A stretch of DNA of 64,000 nt from Pseudorasbora parva (GCF_024679245.1 NC_090182.1:28591753-28655752); one strand, 5' to 3'. Positions 36,598 to 49,979 are shown, counted from the first letter of the stretch. The notes: generated from the sequence alone by a model not told the origin. Translations and numbers: made by a program.

Positions 36598-36865
36598 CCT
36601 CCAGGGGCCCAGCCCAACTAAATGATGCAACTGAAAGCTCATTGCCTGCACTCCAAAGGTTGTTCGTTACGCACCCCCCTATGTTCAGAACACAAAGTAA
36701 AAGACACTAAGTGAAAACATCCAGGTCATACCAAAATCAGAAAATAAACTATTGGAAGAATTTGAATTTTGTTTTCCCCTGTGACATTTTCATTTAAGCA
36801 CACCACAATTACCACAATGTGTCCAGATTTTTTACTTAGTTTGTAATTACATTTTCTAAATGTAC

Positions 36866-38552
36866 ACTCTAAAAAATGCTGGGTTAAAAACAACCCAAAT
36901 TGGGTTGTTTTAACCCAGTGAATGGGTTGTTTTAAACCAAGCCTGCAGTATCTCTCTCAGATACTGAAGCTTTCGCGCCTCGATCACCTCCCGGTCACCG
37001 CTCCCAGTATAGCCGCCCTTCTGTGTTTTCTAATGGACGCGAGGCAAACTAAACAATACAATTACCCTTCAAATATTTTTTCCCACAAGTTAGTTTATGT
37101 CATTGTAGGCAGTTATCATCACGATAATTTCATTTCAAGTGTTCCGTTTTTAAAATAATTTTAGTTAGTTATTTGATGCTATAAAAACGGGGGATGTGAC
37201 CTCATGATTGACAGCTGAGCTCAACGTCTTCTCTGAGTGAAGTTGTCACTGAGGCACTAACAGACTTTTTTCGGAATTTTTGGGGGCAGATTGGAACTTT
37301 AGCTTTAATTTCTACATTTCCATAACTTTATTTCCATAACTGTTTATTTCACACCAACATACTTAATTGTTCTGCATCTGCAAGAGTGTGGGCGGGCTTT
37401 TGATATTGCGGCTGTACTTCCTGCTCTCTACTGCGCAACTCCGGTCCCGAAATCTCTTCTGCGCAACTCCGGTCCCGAAATCTCTACTGCACAACTCCGG
37501 TCCCGAAATCTCTACTGCACAACTCTGGTCCCGAAATCTCTACTGCGCAACTCCGGTCCCGAAATCTCTACTGCGCAACTCCGGTCCCGAAATCTCTTCT
37601 GCGCAACTCCGGTCCCGAAATCTCTACTGCACAACTCCGGTCCCGAAATCTCTACTGCGCAACTCCGGTCCCGAAATCTCTACTGTGCAACTCTGGTCCC
37701 GAAATCTCTACTGCGCAACTCTGGTCCCGAAATCTCTACTGTGCAACTCCGGTCCCGAAATCTCTACTGTGCAACTCTGGTCCCGAAATCTCTACTGCGC
37801 AACTCCGGTCCCGAAATCGCTACTGCACAACTCCGGTCCAGAAATCTCTACTGCACAACTCCGGTCCCAAAATCTCTACTGCGCAACTCTGGTCCCGAAA
37901 TCTCTACTGTGCAACTCCGGTCCCGAAATCTCTACTGTGCAACTCCGGTCCCGAAATCTCTACTGTGCAACTCCGGTCCCGAAATCTCTACTGCGCAACT
38001 CCGGTCCCGAAATCTCTACTGCGCAACTCCGGTCCCGAAATCTCTACTGTGCAACTCCGGTCCCGAAATCTCTACTGCGCAACTCCGGTCCCGAAATCGC
38101 TACTGCGCAACTCCGGTCCCGAAATCTCTACTGCGCAACTCTGGTCCCGAAATCTCTATTGTGCAACTCCGGTCCCGAAATCTCTACTGCGCAACTCCGG
38201 TCCCGAAATCTCTACTGCCTAACTCTGGTCCCGAAATCTCTACTGTGCAACTCCGGTCCCGAAATCTCTACTGCGCAACTCTGGTCCCGAAATCTCTACT
38301 GCGCAACTCCGGTCTTGAAATCGCTACTGCGCAACTCCGGTCCCGAAATCTCTACTGCGCAACTCCGGTCTTGAAATCGCTACTGCGCAGACTGAAAGCT
38401 TCAAATCTGGCAAGCGGAAACGGATGATGTCGAGTTGTCCATATTTTTTTACAGACTATGGTTTTAACCCAGCGGTTGGGTTAAATGTTTGCTTAAAACA
38501 ACCAGTTCGCTGGGCTAAAACAACCCAATCGAACCCAGCATTTTTCTCGAGA
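36866..38552. mobile_element. TIR DNA transposon containing a minisatellite
   Basis: The left end ctctaaaaaatgctgggtt continues with ttgggttgttttaacccag. The right end reads the same in reverse complement (aaaaatgctgggttc, ttgggttgttttagcccag). The interior has no transposase. Without the 952-bp minisatellite it would be about 0.7 kb. Confidence 0.85.
37426..38377. repeat. 28-bp minisatellite, 34 copies
   Basis: Unit ctctactgcgcaactccggt plus cccgaaat, repeated head-to-tail. 952 bp is exactly 34 units. Most unit variants are C-to-T or G-to-A changes at its CpGs (tgcgca to tgtgca or tgcaca, ctccgg to ctctgg). Because 28 is not a multiple of 3, a reading frame cycles through all frames and stays open, which gives spurious long ORFs with a 28-residue period. 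Confidence 0.97.
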
Positions 38553-41500
38553 CAGAGAGAGAGACAGAGAGAGACAGAGATAAAGAGAGATAGAGAGAGA
38601 CAGAGAGAGACAGAGAGAGAGAGAGTAACCATATGAAAACCAGAGCCATAAACACATCTGATAAGAGCTTTTCGTCACAGAGCTCAATACAGCGCAGGAA
38701 TGGGACGAGGAATGGCAGGTGCTCTGCAAACCTTATCAAGACACAAAGAGAGGCGCTTCTGGAATGCAGTTTTTGTATGCAGTCTGTGTATGTGTGTGTT
38801 GTGCCTAGAGGCTCATCCATTCACATTAGCGACAGGAAATGAGAGGCAGCTGAAATCACGAGCTAGATCAATGGCACACAGAGATAGACACACTCGCCCT
38901 ATCTCTCTGTCTTCATTATGGCCGCTTCCCTCATTCACTCCATCTCTGTCTTTTCTTCTGGTGTCGTTATGAGACATTTTGACGTATTTCAGGCCTGTCT
39001 CCAGCACTCAGGGGACCGACGCTCTCGCACATCCCAGGTGAGATCATATCCGCCCTTTCTCGATGTATTTTCGTACTGTTTAGATTGTATATCCTACTTT
39101 TTCACATCCACCTTTCTTTCCTTTGAGATCAGAAAATCCTTGATGTCTGTAATTGAGATTTGTATGCAAGCACTGCATCATTGTCTTTGCATCTATGAAC
39201 TAGTTAGCTTTGTTTTCTGTGTGCATGCTTGTCTGTCTCTTTCTTTCCGGTTTAAAGTGGCATACATCCTCACGTCCAGCTCAAAGACTCGCCACATGTG
39301 GCATCATTGATTACAGATATCAGCGAATACAACCGCGTTTGAAATCTCACGGGTGATTATAAACAGTTTGTGAGCCGAAATCAATGTAATACCTTCAAGA
39401 GCCTCTTTCATTGCTGGTCGTCAGGGGTCATTGCTGACGACCGTACAGTTTGTCTTTTTAGTGACTCCGCTTGATGTGTTGGAAGCCACCAATCAGTCAA
39501 TGATAGAGGTTATAGACTGAAAGTTTTACTTCAAAAAAGGCCCTTTGTTAGACAGGGACAGACATTAAAAGAGGGGAGGTCCAGCTGCAGATGGACAGTA
39601 CGGGTCAGCCAGAGCAGCGGTGGACGTCTGACAGACCAGAGACCGCTGCTAACATTAGCACTGGAGTGGGAGTTTGTGTGCATGCGATCGGCTGACCACC
39701 GTGCCAGAAATGAAACACATCAATCAAAACCGACAAGGACAAAGATGAAGAGAAGAGAAGATAGGAGTTGAAAGCCGTCCTTCATCACTCTCTCCTCTTT
39801 AGAGAGATCTTGCGCTCTAATGTGTGCCAGCACGGGCGATTTCCCCTCCCGCCCGGCCGTAATGAAGTGAACTTGTGTCCCTTTGCCCTTGGTGTGACTT
39901 CTCTTGACCTAAAACAGTCTGTTGAGAGTCACCAGCATCCAGACTACATCTCCTGCTGCTCCCGAACCAGGAATACACCATACACGCCATATGCTTCTCG
40001 TTCCCTATGTACCATATGTTGGTGCAGTGTCAAAGTCCAGCTTCCTCTTTCTCTCACTGTCTCTACGTCCCTCATGACTGCCGTGAGATGACATGCCGAG
40101 GTCACCTCAGAGCCACAATGACAATGTGGAATAAAGCTGCTCGTCTAACACACACCTGCTCATGCACACACACACACATCACTAAACACAACAGCTCTCT
40201 TCATCTTGTTCGCAACTGCGATGCAAATTCGGTCATCATTTACTCACCCTCATGTTGTTACAAACCTGTTTGACTATTTCCTCAGTATCATCATAAAAGG
40301 GCACCATATGTGTTTGAATAATGACTTTACTCATGCAAAGCTATCACGCTTTCAGAAGACTTCGATTCAACCGTTCAAAAGTTTGGGATCTTTGTTGCTA
40401 TGAAAAAGAGCAACCGGCACAGATTTCAAAATGTCACCATTTGTGATCTATGAAGAAAACAATTCACACAGGTTTGAGTAATGTTGACAGAATTTTCAAA
40501 AAATGATGTGAAATTAAATTTGGTTGTATTTACTTGACGTCCTTGATGTTATTGTGCATAATCCATTTACATTAGTCACAAAAAGATTATTTTGCATGAA
40601 AATTTAATAAATTTGCCTCTGAAATTACTTTTCTTTTCTGCTGATAAAAAGCCTTGTGGGTTGTGGAAAACAGTATTAACAATAATATAATATAATAGCT
40701 TAACAATCACAATCCAATAAAACATCCTTATGGATATAACAAAGTCTTGCCCTGCATTATGTGCTACTGAACATTCTGTTTCACTCCAAAATACAGCACA
40801 TTGTGGAAATTAATGCTGCTTTATGTTTTCTTTAAGACCCCTAAGCTACATCAGGAAGCATGAAGTTAAAACTGTCTTAGGCAATCGATGTCTTTTCGGT
40901 GGTAGTGCGGTGATGTTTATGGATGCTGCCTGACTCCGCAGACCGCCCCAACACTGCGGTATGCGGTTAGAGTAAGCGGCTCTGATTACTCAATAACGCT
41001 TCAGACAGCGCTGCGTTATGGATGGAGGTGCATGCATCGGCTGGCGTGAAGGTCAACGGCCCAGAGTGGCGATGAGCATTTGAGTCATTGGTGGGCAATG
41101 AAGGGAAGTGATGATGCTGCTAAAAATACAGAGAGAAGGGGGTACAGAGAGAGGGAGAGAGAGAGTGCAAATTTGTCTTCTTGTCTACTTCTATGACACT
41201 CACCACACGGCCTGTCTCCACTGATGTATGAGCTGCCTCTGTATCCGCACAACACAGAGGTGACACAAAACTCACATGCACCCCACACTATTGCCATAGT
41301 CACACACAACTTTTCCAGCTCAAGGACACTGATGCGCTCGGAAAACGCACAGGGATCGAGCAGCATGTAGCTCTCTGCATGCTATTCAAGCGTAGACGTT
41401 TCTACAGCAACATAGTCTGTGGGTTCTGGAATTAACTATCCAAATAAGTAAATACAAATAATATTACTTTGTAATCATTTTTTTATGTATACATATAATA
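38552..41500. other. tenm3 intron, mostly unique
   Basis: Begins with a short purine-rich GA/CAGAGA tract (38552-38625). 39310-39760 looks like single-copy sequence with balanced composition. A fragment of the GTTCACCC MITE (gtcatcatttactcaccctc) is at 40229-40275 and a hAT-MITE end (accgttcaaaagtttggga) at 40371. No exon supported. Confidence 0.6.
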
Positions 41501-41502
41501 CA

Positions 41503-42244
41503 ATGTTGGGTTGAAAATGAACAAACCCAGCAATTGGGTTACTTTAACCCAGTGAATGGGCTGTTTTAACACAGCGGTTAAAAATTACTGTTTTGCTTGC
41601 TTTAAGTGAATACAAAGTACTTTTTAATTTTTAATAAATTAACATACAAAAAGTTTTTAAAAAGTTTACATTAAGGTTCATTTGTTTACTACATTAGTTA
41701 TAGTCAACCGGAATAAATCGCAAAAAAAAATCGGAATAAACAAATGGGTAAAAGTCACATGAGAGGAGGCAATGCTCCACGCTATGATTGGATATGATGG
41801 GCTATAAATCGAAATTATTGGTTCGTGTGATAAATCCCGCCTCTTGTTTTCATGCATGTGCACCGATCGACCTGAATAATGAAAAGTAAGTACACAACAC
41901 AGCCGTTTAGATATCACTGCTTTATGTTATGTCAAAATCAAATGACCAAAATGACCTTAAAACATGATGACCGGCGTTTTTAGTGAGTAAACAGCTTAGG
42001 GAAATTAATGGTACATCATCATGTCTGTGTAGAGTGTAGCCTACATGTACAAGCTTGATGATGACTATTAAAAAGGAAAACTGAACATTAGTTCACAAAT
42101 AATATATGTTGTTTAAATATTTAATGCATTTAGTTATTATAACATGATGAAATGTATATTTGCTTTTAATAAATAGAAAATAATATAAAGCTACAAAATG
42201 TAACTGTATTCGGTATATTTTTTTGTAATCTTAATTTAACCAGG

Positions 42245-42245
<1 letters not shown>
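41503..42245. repeat. TIR-element end plus dispersed repeat copy 2
   Basis: 41503-41580 (caatgttgggttgaaaatga, aacccagcaattgggttac) is related to the termini at 36866 and 38552. From 41745 on it matches 33233-33790 block by block. It ends at the (TA)n array. Confidence 0.8.
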
Positions 42246-42247
<2 letters not shown>

Positions 42248-42335
<88 letters not shown>

Positions 42336-42349
42336 TGTATATATATATA
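42248..42349. repeat. (TA)n microsatellite, ~100 bp
   Basis: About 50 TA units with one interruption (ctg at 42335), followed by a short CA run. Confidence 0.97.
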
Positions 42350-43220
42350 CACACACCTAAATTCACCCTAAGTTCTGATAAGTTCCAGGACCAACAAGAA
42401 GTGGATCAAAGAAAATGGTCTACTTGTGTATAACCTGTTTATCAGCAAGTATGCGTAACTTGCCATGTATGGTGTATATTTACTGTGTTACCGTATATGT
42501 GTTACTCTTTTAGCTGTGTCAGTGTGCTATATAAGTGAGTTGTCGTCTTCCGGTTGCTGGTCTGATGTTGTGCTTTTCCTCACCGGGCTCTGAGCCATCC
42601 AGACTGCAGCCTGTGGAATCAGCATGTAGCCTGATGGAGTCTAAACCTTGTTATCTCTGTTACACATTCCATCTGCCCCTGTCCGCTCTCCCTCTATCTC
42701 CCTCTTCCTCTCTTTGATCACTCTGGGCCAATGAATCAAGCAGTCTTTAGCGCAGACGAGACCGCGAGGGAGCTGCTGAGCGTTTGTCCTCTCCAAAACA
42801 TATGATGACAGACCTGTTTCTCTTTTGCATCAGGACCGCTCACCTGTATCCTAGCAACCCCATCCCTCCTGTAGCAGCCTCACAACACAGTGGCGAGAGT
42901 GATGTCATGAATGCACAGAACAATTTTGTTTTGACACTTTTATTCTCTTCTCATCTTATGTTTTTTTTGTTTTGAGGTATCATATATATTTCTCTTTTTT
43001 GTCTTCTCACTTCGCTGCCTCTCTTCTCATTTTGTGTGTTTTTTCTTTATTTTTATTATCCCATCCCTGTCTCCCTTGTCTCATCTTAAGTCTTCTTTTC
43101 TCATTTGGTGTCATCTATTTTCTCCATTTTAATTTTGCTTCAATACTTCTCTTCTCATCTGTTCTCAGTTATTTTGGCTCATGTTTTTACTATTGACTCA
43201 TGTTAAATCATCTATCTCAT

Positions 43221-43500
43221 CCCATCCCATCCCATCCCATCCCATCCCATCCCATCCCATCCCATCCCATCCCATCTCATCTCATCTCATCTCATCTCAT
43301 CTCATCTCATCTCATCTCATCTCATCTCATCTCATCTCATCTCATCTCATCTCATCTCATCTCATCTCATCTCATCTCATCTCATCTCATCTCACCTCAT
43401 CCCATCCCATCCCATCCCATCCCATCCCATCCCATCCCATCCCATCCCATCCCATCCCATCCCATCCCATCCCATCCCATCCCATCCCATCCCATCCCAT
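43221..43500. repeat. Mosaic CCCAT/CTCAT pentanucleotide array
   Basis: 11 CCCAT units (43221-43275), 25 CTCAT units with one CTCAC (43276-43400), then 20 CCCAT units (43401-43500). The flanks to about 43870 are pyrimidine-rich with scattered tctcat motifs, so the array probably grew from them. Confidence 0.98.
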
Positions 43501-43984
43501 CTTGAAGGTGTTTGGCCTCATCTTTTCGCAATGCTCTCATTTCTTGCCTTCATTCTCATCTCAACCCTTCTTATTTTGTCTCAACACTTTTCATCTTATC
43601 TCTGCCTCATGGTTTTATCTTGACGCTTCTCCTCTCATTTGCTCTCATTTGTCTTATTCTTGGTTTCATTTTGCCCTGTCTCTATTTTTTTTCTCACGTT
43701 GTGTTAATTTGTTCCATCTCTTTTATTGTCACATCTTATCATCTCTAAATTAATGATTTTTCCCACTTTAATTCGGTTTTCATCCTGTATTAATTTTTAT
43801 CACTCATTATTATATTGTCTCAATCCTTCTCTTCTCTTCTCATCTCATCTCTGTTTCTTGTCTTATAATGTGCTGATGTTTAACTTCTTGTTTGGTGTTA
43901 GCTAGTGTCAATTTGTCTAATTCCTTTTCCTGGTCTTACTGTGTCTCATCTCAAATCATTTCATCAGGTCTTCTTCTGTAACAC

Positions 43985-43986
<2 letters not shown>

Positions 43987-44049
<63 letters not shown>
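43987..44049. repeat. (GT)n microsatellite, ~63 bp
   Basis: About 31 uninterrupted GT units. Confidence 0.98.
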
Positions 44050-44050
<1 letters not shown>

Positions 44051-44932
44051 TTGTAAGCCACAGGGAGCTGAAATGTGTTAGTATGAGCATCTGTGAGCTC
44101 TCCTCTCCTGGTGCTGAATTTAGGCTTTATGGGGCTATGTTGCCGTTCTGGGACATTTATCCATCCCCAAAGAGAAAGCAGCAAAAAAGAGTCTTTCAGG
44201 CCTCCAGTAAAATATGCGGAAATAAAAATAACTTTTCTTTCCCCTGTGTGCTCCCTCCATTCCCAGGGAGACTGGTCAGCTCTCAGTGGACTAGCAGCCA
44301 CGTCTGTGTTGGGGAAAATGCTGCAGTGGCACATTTATCTGTTTGTGGGGATGCACTAATATACAATCACACACACACAGGTGAACACGTCCATAAACAC
44401 ACTGTTAGAGAGCTTAAGCAGGGCCAGTTTTTGGCAGTTAAGACCTCATCCACTCAATACTGCTGACAGCGTGGCTAGAATTACCTTTAGAAAAGACAAT
44501 ACACATTTATTGGAATGAATCGTGTTCAGATCAAAATAAAAGTCTGACCTCTGATTTCAAACAACATACGGCCGTTATACGAGTCACTGCTGTTTGATAA
44601 GTGTTTGGACACTAAGTAAGAATTACAAATATATTCATTTTGTTGGATTACATAACAAAACAGTGGCATCTGCAAATGAATGAGGCCAGATGCTTTTATT
44701 AGTACTAACTTCACTTTTTAATTCATTTACCTCATCCACAGATGTAGTTCATCGCATTAACTATGAACAATGTTCCACTGACATTTGGCATGCGACTTAA
44801 CATTTATATTGTTTTGAAATTTAAAATTGAACAAATTTGAAATTACATTTCTTAATATATTTATATTTTTTTAAATAAGAAGCGCCAAAATTGATATTTT
44901 GTTATTTAATGCATTATATAATGTTATATATT

Positions 44933-45260
44933 ACTACCGTTCAAATGTTTGGGGTCAGTAAGACTTATATATAATATGAAGCAGCACAATTTTGTTTCCA
45001 ACACTGATAATAACAAGAAATGTTTCTGAAGCATTATGTGGCACTGAAGACTGGAGTAAAGGTTGCCTTAAATACAGCTTTGCCCTCAAAGAAATACATT
45101 TTATTTATTTTATAACATATTAAAATAGAAAAGTTAGTTTAAATTGCCATAATATTATACTGTTATAGATTTTTTTTTGATCAAATAAATGCAGCATTGG
45201 TGAGCATAAGACACTTCTTTCAAAATGTAAAACGTTACCCTAAAACTTTTGAATAGTACT
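44933..45260. mobile_element. hAT-like MITE
   Basis: The left terminus actaccgttcaaatgtttgg is matched by the reverse complement of the right terminus (actattcaaaagtttta). The inner landmarks gcactgaagactggagtaa and aaataaatgcagcattggtg match a very common cyprinid non-autonomous element. Confidence 0.8.
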
Positions 45261-46578
45261 TTTACATTTCACTTCAATGTCCAAACACTTTGTGGCCTCT
45301 ATGCTGAAGCATCCTTTTCCCTGGCGTCGATAACTGTATATCTGTGTAGTTTTATTTGGAGCGAGATAATTGAGCTGAGTTTCAGACAGAACAAAAGACT
45401 GTGGAGCACTGAAGGACATGGGAAAGGCAGACGGGTAGTTGAATACACATACAGCGACGCAGGCAGGAAGAACAAGGGCGTTTGTGCTGACTCCTGCACT
45501 TGCTGACTGCCCCATCTGTTGAGTGGGGTCTCCAGAGAGAAGCAGGGCAGCGCGGGTCCGTGTGACACATCTGCCCCTTGCTTGGGGCTTTTAAATAGAG
45601 ACACAGAGGGGACTGAGGCATCCTGCCAGAGAAAAACTCCCCAGCCCAGGTGTGCTTCTAATAGAGGCCACAGAAAGCCACCCTCTTCCTCTGTGTCCGC
45701 TTTTGTCTGTCTATGTGGCTTTGTGTCTCTTGTCTCACTTTCTCTGATGTTCATTGAGAGTCTACCTTTTCTCATTTTCTTTTGCGTTCTCATGCTGTTC
45801 ACACTCTCTGTATTAAAGTCATCCAGTGTGAAGAGCGAGGACTCATTTCTGCTCTCCACTGGGGGTCCTTACTATGCTCTGTGAGGTACGAGGGGAAGGC
45901 CAACGCTTCTCCATTACCCAATAACTGACGTTCACATACACTTACAAACGACCAAACCAGAGAGGCCTTATTGAAAATAATCACAAGCACATGCAGTGCA
46001 GGGTTAAAGACTCATGGCAATGCTTAGCATTTAAAGTGTCCTCCACAATAAGAGGATGGCTTTATCTTTAGGATGACATGGATATCTACGGAGTAAACAA
46101 ATACGCTGCAAATAGACTGAAACCATTTTTCACAAGAAAGCCAAATGGCTATAGGATTTCCCCACTAGCATGAGACTAGACTTTCCAATGCAATGAACTG
46201 ATAAAAAGTGGCAAGATTCTGCACCAATCAAATTTATTTTCACCTCGCAATGTAATCCAAACAGAGGTGTCTACTGTACCAAAGAAAAAAATCAATGTTG
46301 AAACAGGTGTCTGTGCCCCCGAACCAGCAAAAACTGCAAGTAAATATTCTATTTGGCTGGAAGAATTTGGCTGATACAGGATGTGCATTGTCACTAACAT
46401 CACTTACAGCAAGATTTGCATTGCAACATATATGTGGGCATAATAATTTTGTGTTTTGCATTTTCTGTGTGTAACTTTAAAGGTATCCTAATAAAGATTA
46501 GGGCCTACACTCAGGTAAAATAAATTAATTACTGTTTTTAGAGGAGTGAATGTGTGTGTTCCTGCAACAGATGACATT
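45261..46578. other. tenm3 intron, no gene seen
   Basis: 1.3 kb with several open frames on both strands (for example 45299-45859 minus). None has splice context, codon bias or family similarity that I recognise. Confidence 0.6.
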
Positions 46579-47202
46579 TTAAAGGTCCCGTTCCTCGCAT
46601 GTTTTTGAAGCTTTGATTATGTTAACAGTGTGCAATATAACATGAGTTCATGTTTCGCGTGTAAAAAAACACAGTATTTTTCAAACTATTGACTTATCTG
46701 TACAGCGCTGTTTCCTCTGTCCTAAAAACGGCCTGATGATTTCCTTGTTCTATGAAGTCCCTCCTTCAGAAATACGTAACGAGTTCTGATTGGGCCAGCG
46801 CTTCCCGTGTTGTGATTGGACAGCTTAGCGCGCTTTGCCTGGAAAGGTCCCGCCTCTTACCATAACGGGGAGATGCAAGCGCTGAATGTGCGCTCTTCTC
46901 CACGTGGGAGAGCAACAAGACCACGCCCCCTATTTTGCGTGTTCTTGTGGGTGGAGGGTTAGTCAACAAACGGTTCTAGTGACGTCATTACATCCCTGCA
47001 CTTCCTGCTGTAGTCCAAACCGGCCGTTCGCTGTAGGCTTTGAAAGGGAACTTCTGTTAAATAAAATATCTCGCCTGGCGAGATTTGAATTTTATTTAAA
47101 CTTAGAATTTTATCATTTTACAGGTATTATTTATGCTCTAACAGCAACATTACACACTAACTAAAGTTTGAAAGATGGAATCGCGAAGAACAGGACCTTT
47201 AA
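46579..47202. mobile_element. TTAA-flanked MITE
   Basis: Begins ttaaaggtcccgttcctcgc and ends, in reverse complement, ttaaaggtcctgttcttcgc. The 4-bp TTAA at both edges fits piggyBac-type target choice. 624 bp, no transposase, GC-richer centre. Confidence 0.85.
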
Positions 47203-48240
47203 CACCTGCTTATCTTTATTATTATCTATATATGTGAATGATTAAAACATGTATTTTATATATCTGATTTGCTGTTAAATTACTTTAGAGGTAAAATTAG
47301 GTAGCTGTATAATCAGCAAAGAAGGTATATAAAGTTAATGCAGAGACAGTTTATGAAAACAATTTGTACCAGAAGCATCATTTACAGTACTAAGAGTAAA
47401 AAGTAAATAAATAGTTGGATGAAAATAGTTGCATGTGATAGATTCAAAACTCACTCCATACAGGCAATTAAAAAATAAGAAATCTTGTTCATGGATGCGA
47501 TTATTAACATTACTGTAGTGTGAAGTAGAGCAGGACCGAGTGTTGAGGGAGCTGAGCAAGGCCGCTGGAGTAATTGTTGCCGAACACATGACTCACAAAC
47601 AACATGACTTTTATTATAACGGGACACAGTCCCTGGCACCATTTCAGCTTTTTCGGTCATGAGTATGAGGTAACGCAGCTCTGTTGATCATATTAGATAT
47701 ATTTAAATGTGTTTAAAATGATGTTATGTCGTTTTAGTCTGTGTGTTTGTTCAGCGGCTGCTGTGACACTTGTTCACACTGCTAAGAGTAAAGCATTTCT
47801 GCAGAATAAAACTGGAAATCGAGGGTAATGCAGATATGACGCAATTGACAGGCGACTCCTTCAGACGTCCTTGGTTAAACTGGCAATTTTCTCACAATTT
47901 ACAAATAGTTAGAAATATTTGGGATATTTTAAGAACTCAACTGAACACAATATATAACACTGTCCTAGTAGTTTTTGGATATTTTACTGCAAAAATACTA
48001 CATAATAATACTACATTTAACTCAGATCGAGTTGATTTGGATTGACTGAGGTGTTTACTTGAAGGCATTTCTATCCAATTGAGCTATTTGGGTGCATGTA
48101 AATGTAACTGATGTAACTATGTTTTGTTTTAAATGGATATCCACAATTTTTTTTTGTTCATTATGGCCTTCCATTATAGTCTTCCATATAAATCAGAGTC
48201 CTTCTAAAATATGCACTTGATAAAGCCAGCTGGGCAGCTT

Positions 48241-49473
48241 ACACTGTAAACCCTGATGTTGTCTTTACTTAAACAAATCAAGTAAACTTGACTAAATTAT
48301 ACAAGTTTAGTCTAAAAACTCAGACATATAAGTTAGTATAACTTATTAACCAACAAAATACATAAACTTAAGATTTCAAGTTGTATGAACTCAAAATCAT
48401 AAGTAATTAAAATAGCTCACTCTGGTCTTGCTTTGATGTGATTGGCCATGCCAGGAGTTCTGTCTAGCAACAAGAGAATTAATTCACTGATTGGAGGACA
48501 TTTCCTAAAGGCGGTCCTTTTCGCCTCATCTGTTGCTTGTTGCTGATTCAAATTAAGATGGAGACTTTTTCATTGTGTGTAATCTTAAATTTGGTAAGTA
48601 AAAATTTGTAAGTTACTAAACATAACAATAATATGTGAACTAACTTATAACCAAATTGATTTTATTTCTGTTTTAATGAAAATAATAGTTTTGTTGGAAG
48701 TCACCATGATGGAGATAAGTGTTTGCTTTAGTTGGGCTCTTGACCCTTAATGTAATATTAGTGTTTCTCTGGCTGCTTTGTGTTTGTGAGACACCTATGT
48801 TAAGCAACAAAAGCCAAGAGAAATATCATCAAGCGATGTTGTTTATTCATTGATGATGATAATAACATCATCATATATAGGCAGAATCCCTGATCTTGTG
48901 CAGAGTCCAATGCTTTGGATGTCAAAGCAGTTATTAATAGTTTTGAAATATTAATAATACTAGAATCTTCACCATTGTGCTAATATAATTTTTTTTTTAA
49001 TGTGCACAAAACGTTTAAATCTATGGCATTAATTAGACACATACACACATCACTAATCTGCGTATGAATCTCTACAATGGTGACAAAAAACTTTTTAAAA
49101 TGGTGAAAAAATCTGATAAACAGATCAACTCTGAACATAAAACAAGCTAAAAAAACATCAGAACAAAACAGCAAAAGTAACAGCAAATAGTAAGAATCAA
49201 AGAAAATGTGTCACAATTCAGACGCATAATTTATTCATGCCGCAATGCATGTTGGGACCAATAGGGGAGTTTTGATTGGTTGTACCCAGCATGCTGTACT
49301 GAACTGGTGTAGCCAGTTTGGTGAACTTAACAATTTAAGTACAGTGAATGTGAGCACCAAGTTAAGTGAACTTAAATATACAAGTTTTAGGAGACTCCAT
49401 TACTCAATTGAATTGAGGGAATCACTTTCCTCAAATCATTTGAGTATTCTCAACTTATTAGGGTTTACAGTGT
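48241..49473. mobile_element. Non-autonomous DNA transposon, 1.23 kb
   Basis: The left end acactgtaaaccctgatgtt and the right end in reverse complement acactgtaaaccctaataag share a TIR of about 15 bp. The inner ends carry lower-similarity inverted stretches (aagtaaacttgac / caagttaagtgaactt). No transposase visible. Confidence 0.75.
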
Positions 49474-49620
49474 AGTTGCGTTTAATAATTCAGATCTTAA
49501 CAATGTAACTGGTGAGTTCTAGTCACAGATCAACCGGGATGAGTTAGGTAACATTTCTACATTTCTCCTCAGGCAAATTCAATAATGAGCAGCATCTGGA
49601 TAAAACATGCGCACACATAC

Positions 49621-49751
<131 letters not shown>

Positions 49752-49979
49752 TAATGATGAATAGCCTGCTTAATCTATATGTGGAATTAGATGATCCGCT
49801 TATTGCTTTTACCGAATAACTGTTTGTTCAGATACAAGTGTTCATTATAATGCATAAATTAATCTCTCAAATGATAAAACAAAACATGATTATGCAATAA
49901 TAGTTTCCTACGTTACAGTGTCTGATGTAGAATGCACTGGAAATCTATAGCCTAATAAAGAGAGAATTATATATTTTAC

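Noticed and set aside
37367..38374. 335-codon open frame as a repeat protein gene
   Set aside because: The 28-bp period and stop-free unit guarantee an open frame. There is no conserved start, splice context or other coding signal.
37426..38377. 28-bp regularly repeated unit reminiscent of a CRISPR array
   Set aside because: The units are head-to-tail with no spacers, inside a eukaryotic transposon, with no cas genes. It is a minisatellite.
43181..43753. 190-codon Ser/His/Pro-rich frame
   Set aside because: Translation of the CCCAT/CTCAT array and its pyrimidine-rich flank.
45299..45859. 186-codon minus-strand frame
   Set aside because: No homology recognised, overlapping frames on the other strand are equally long, and there is no splice or promoter context.
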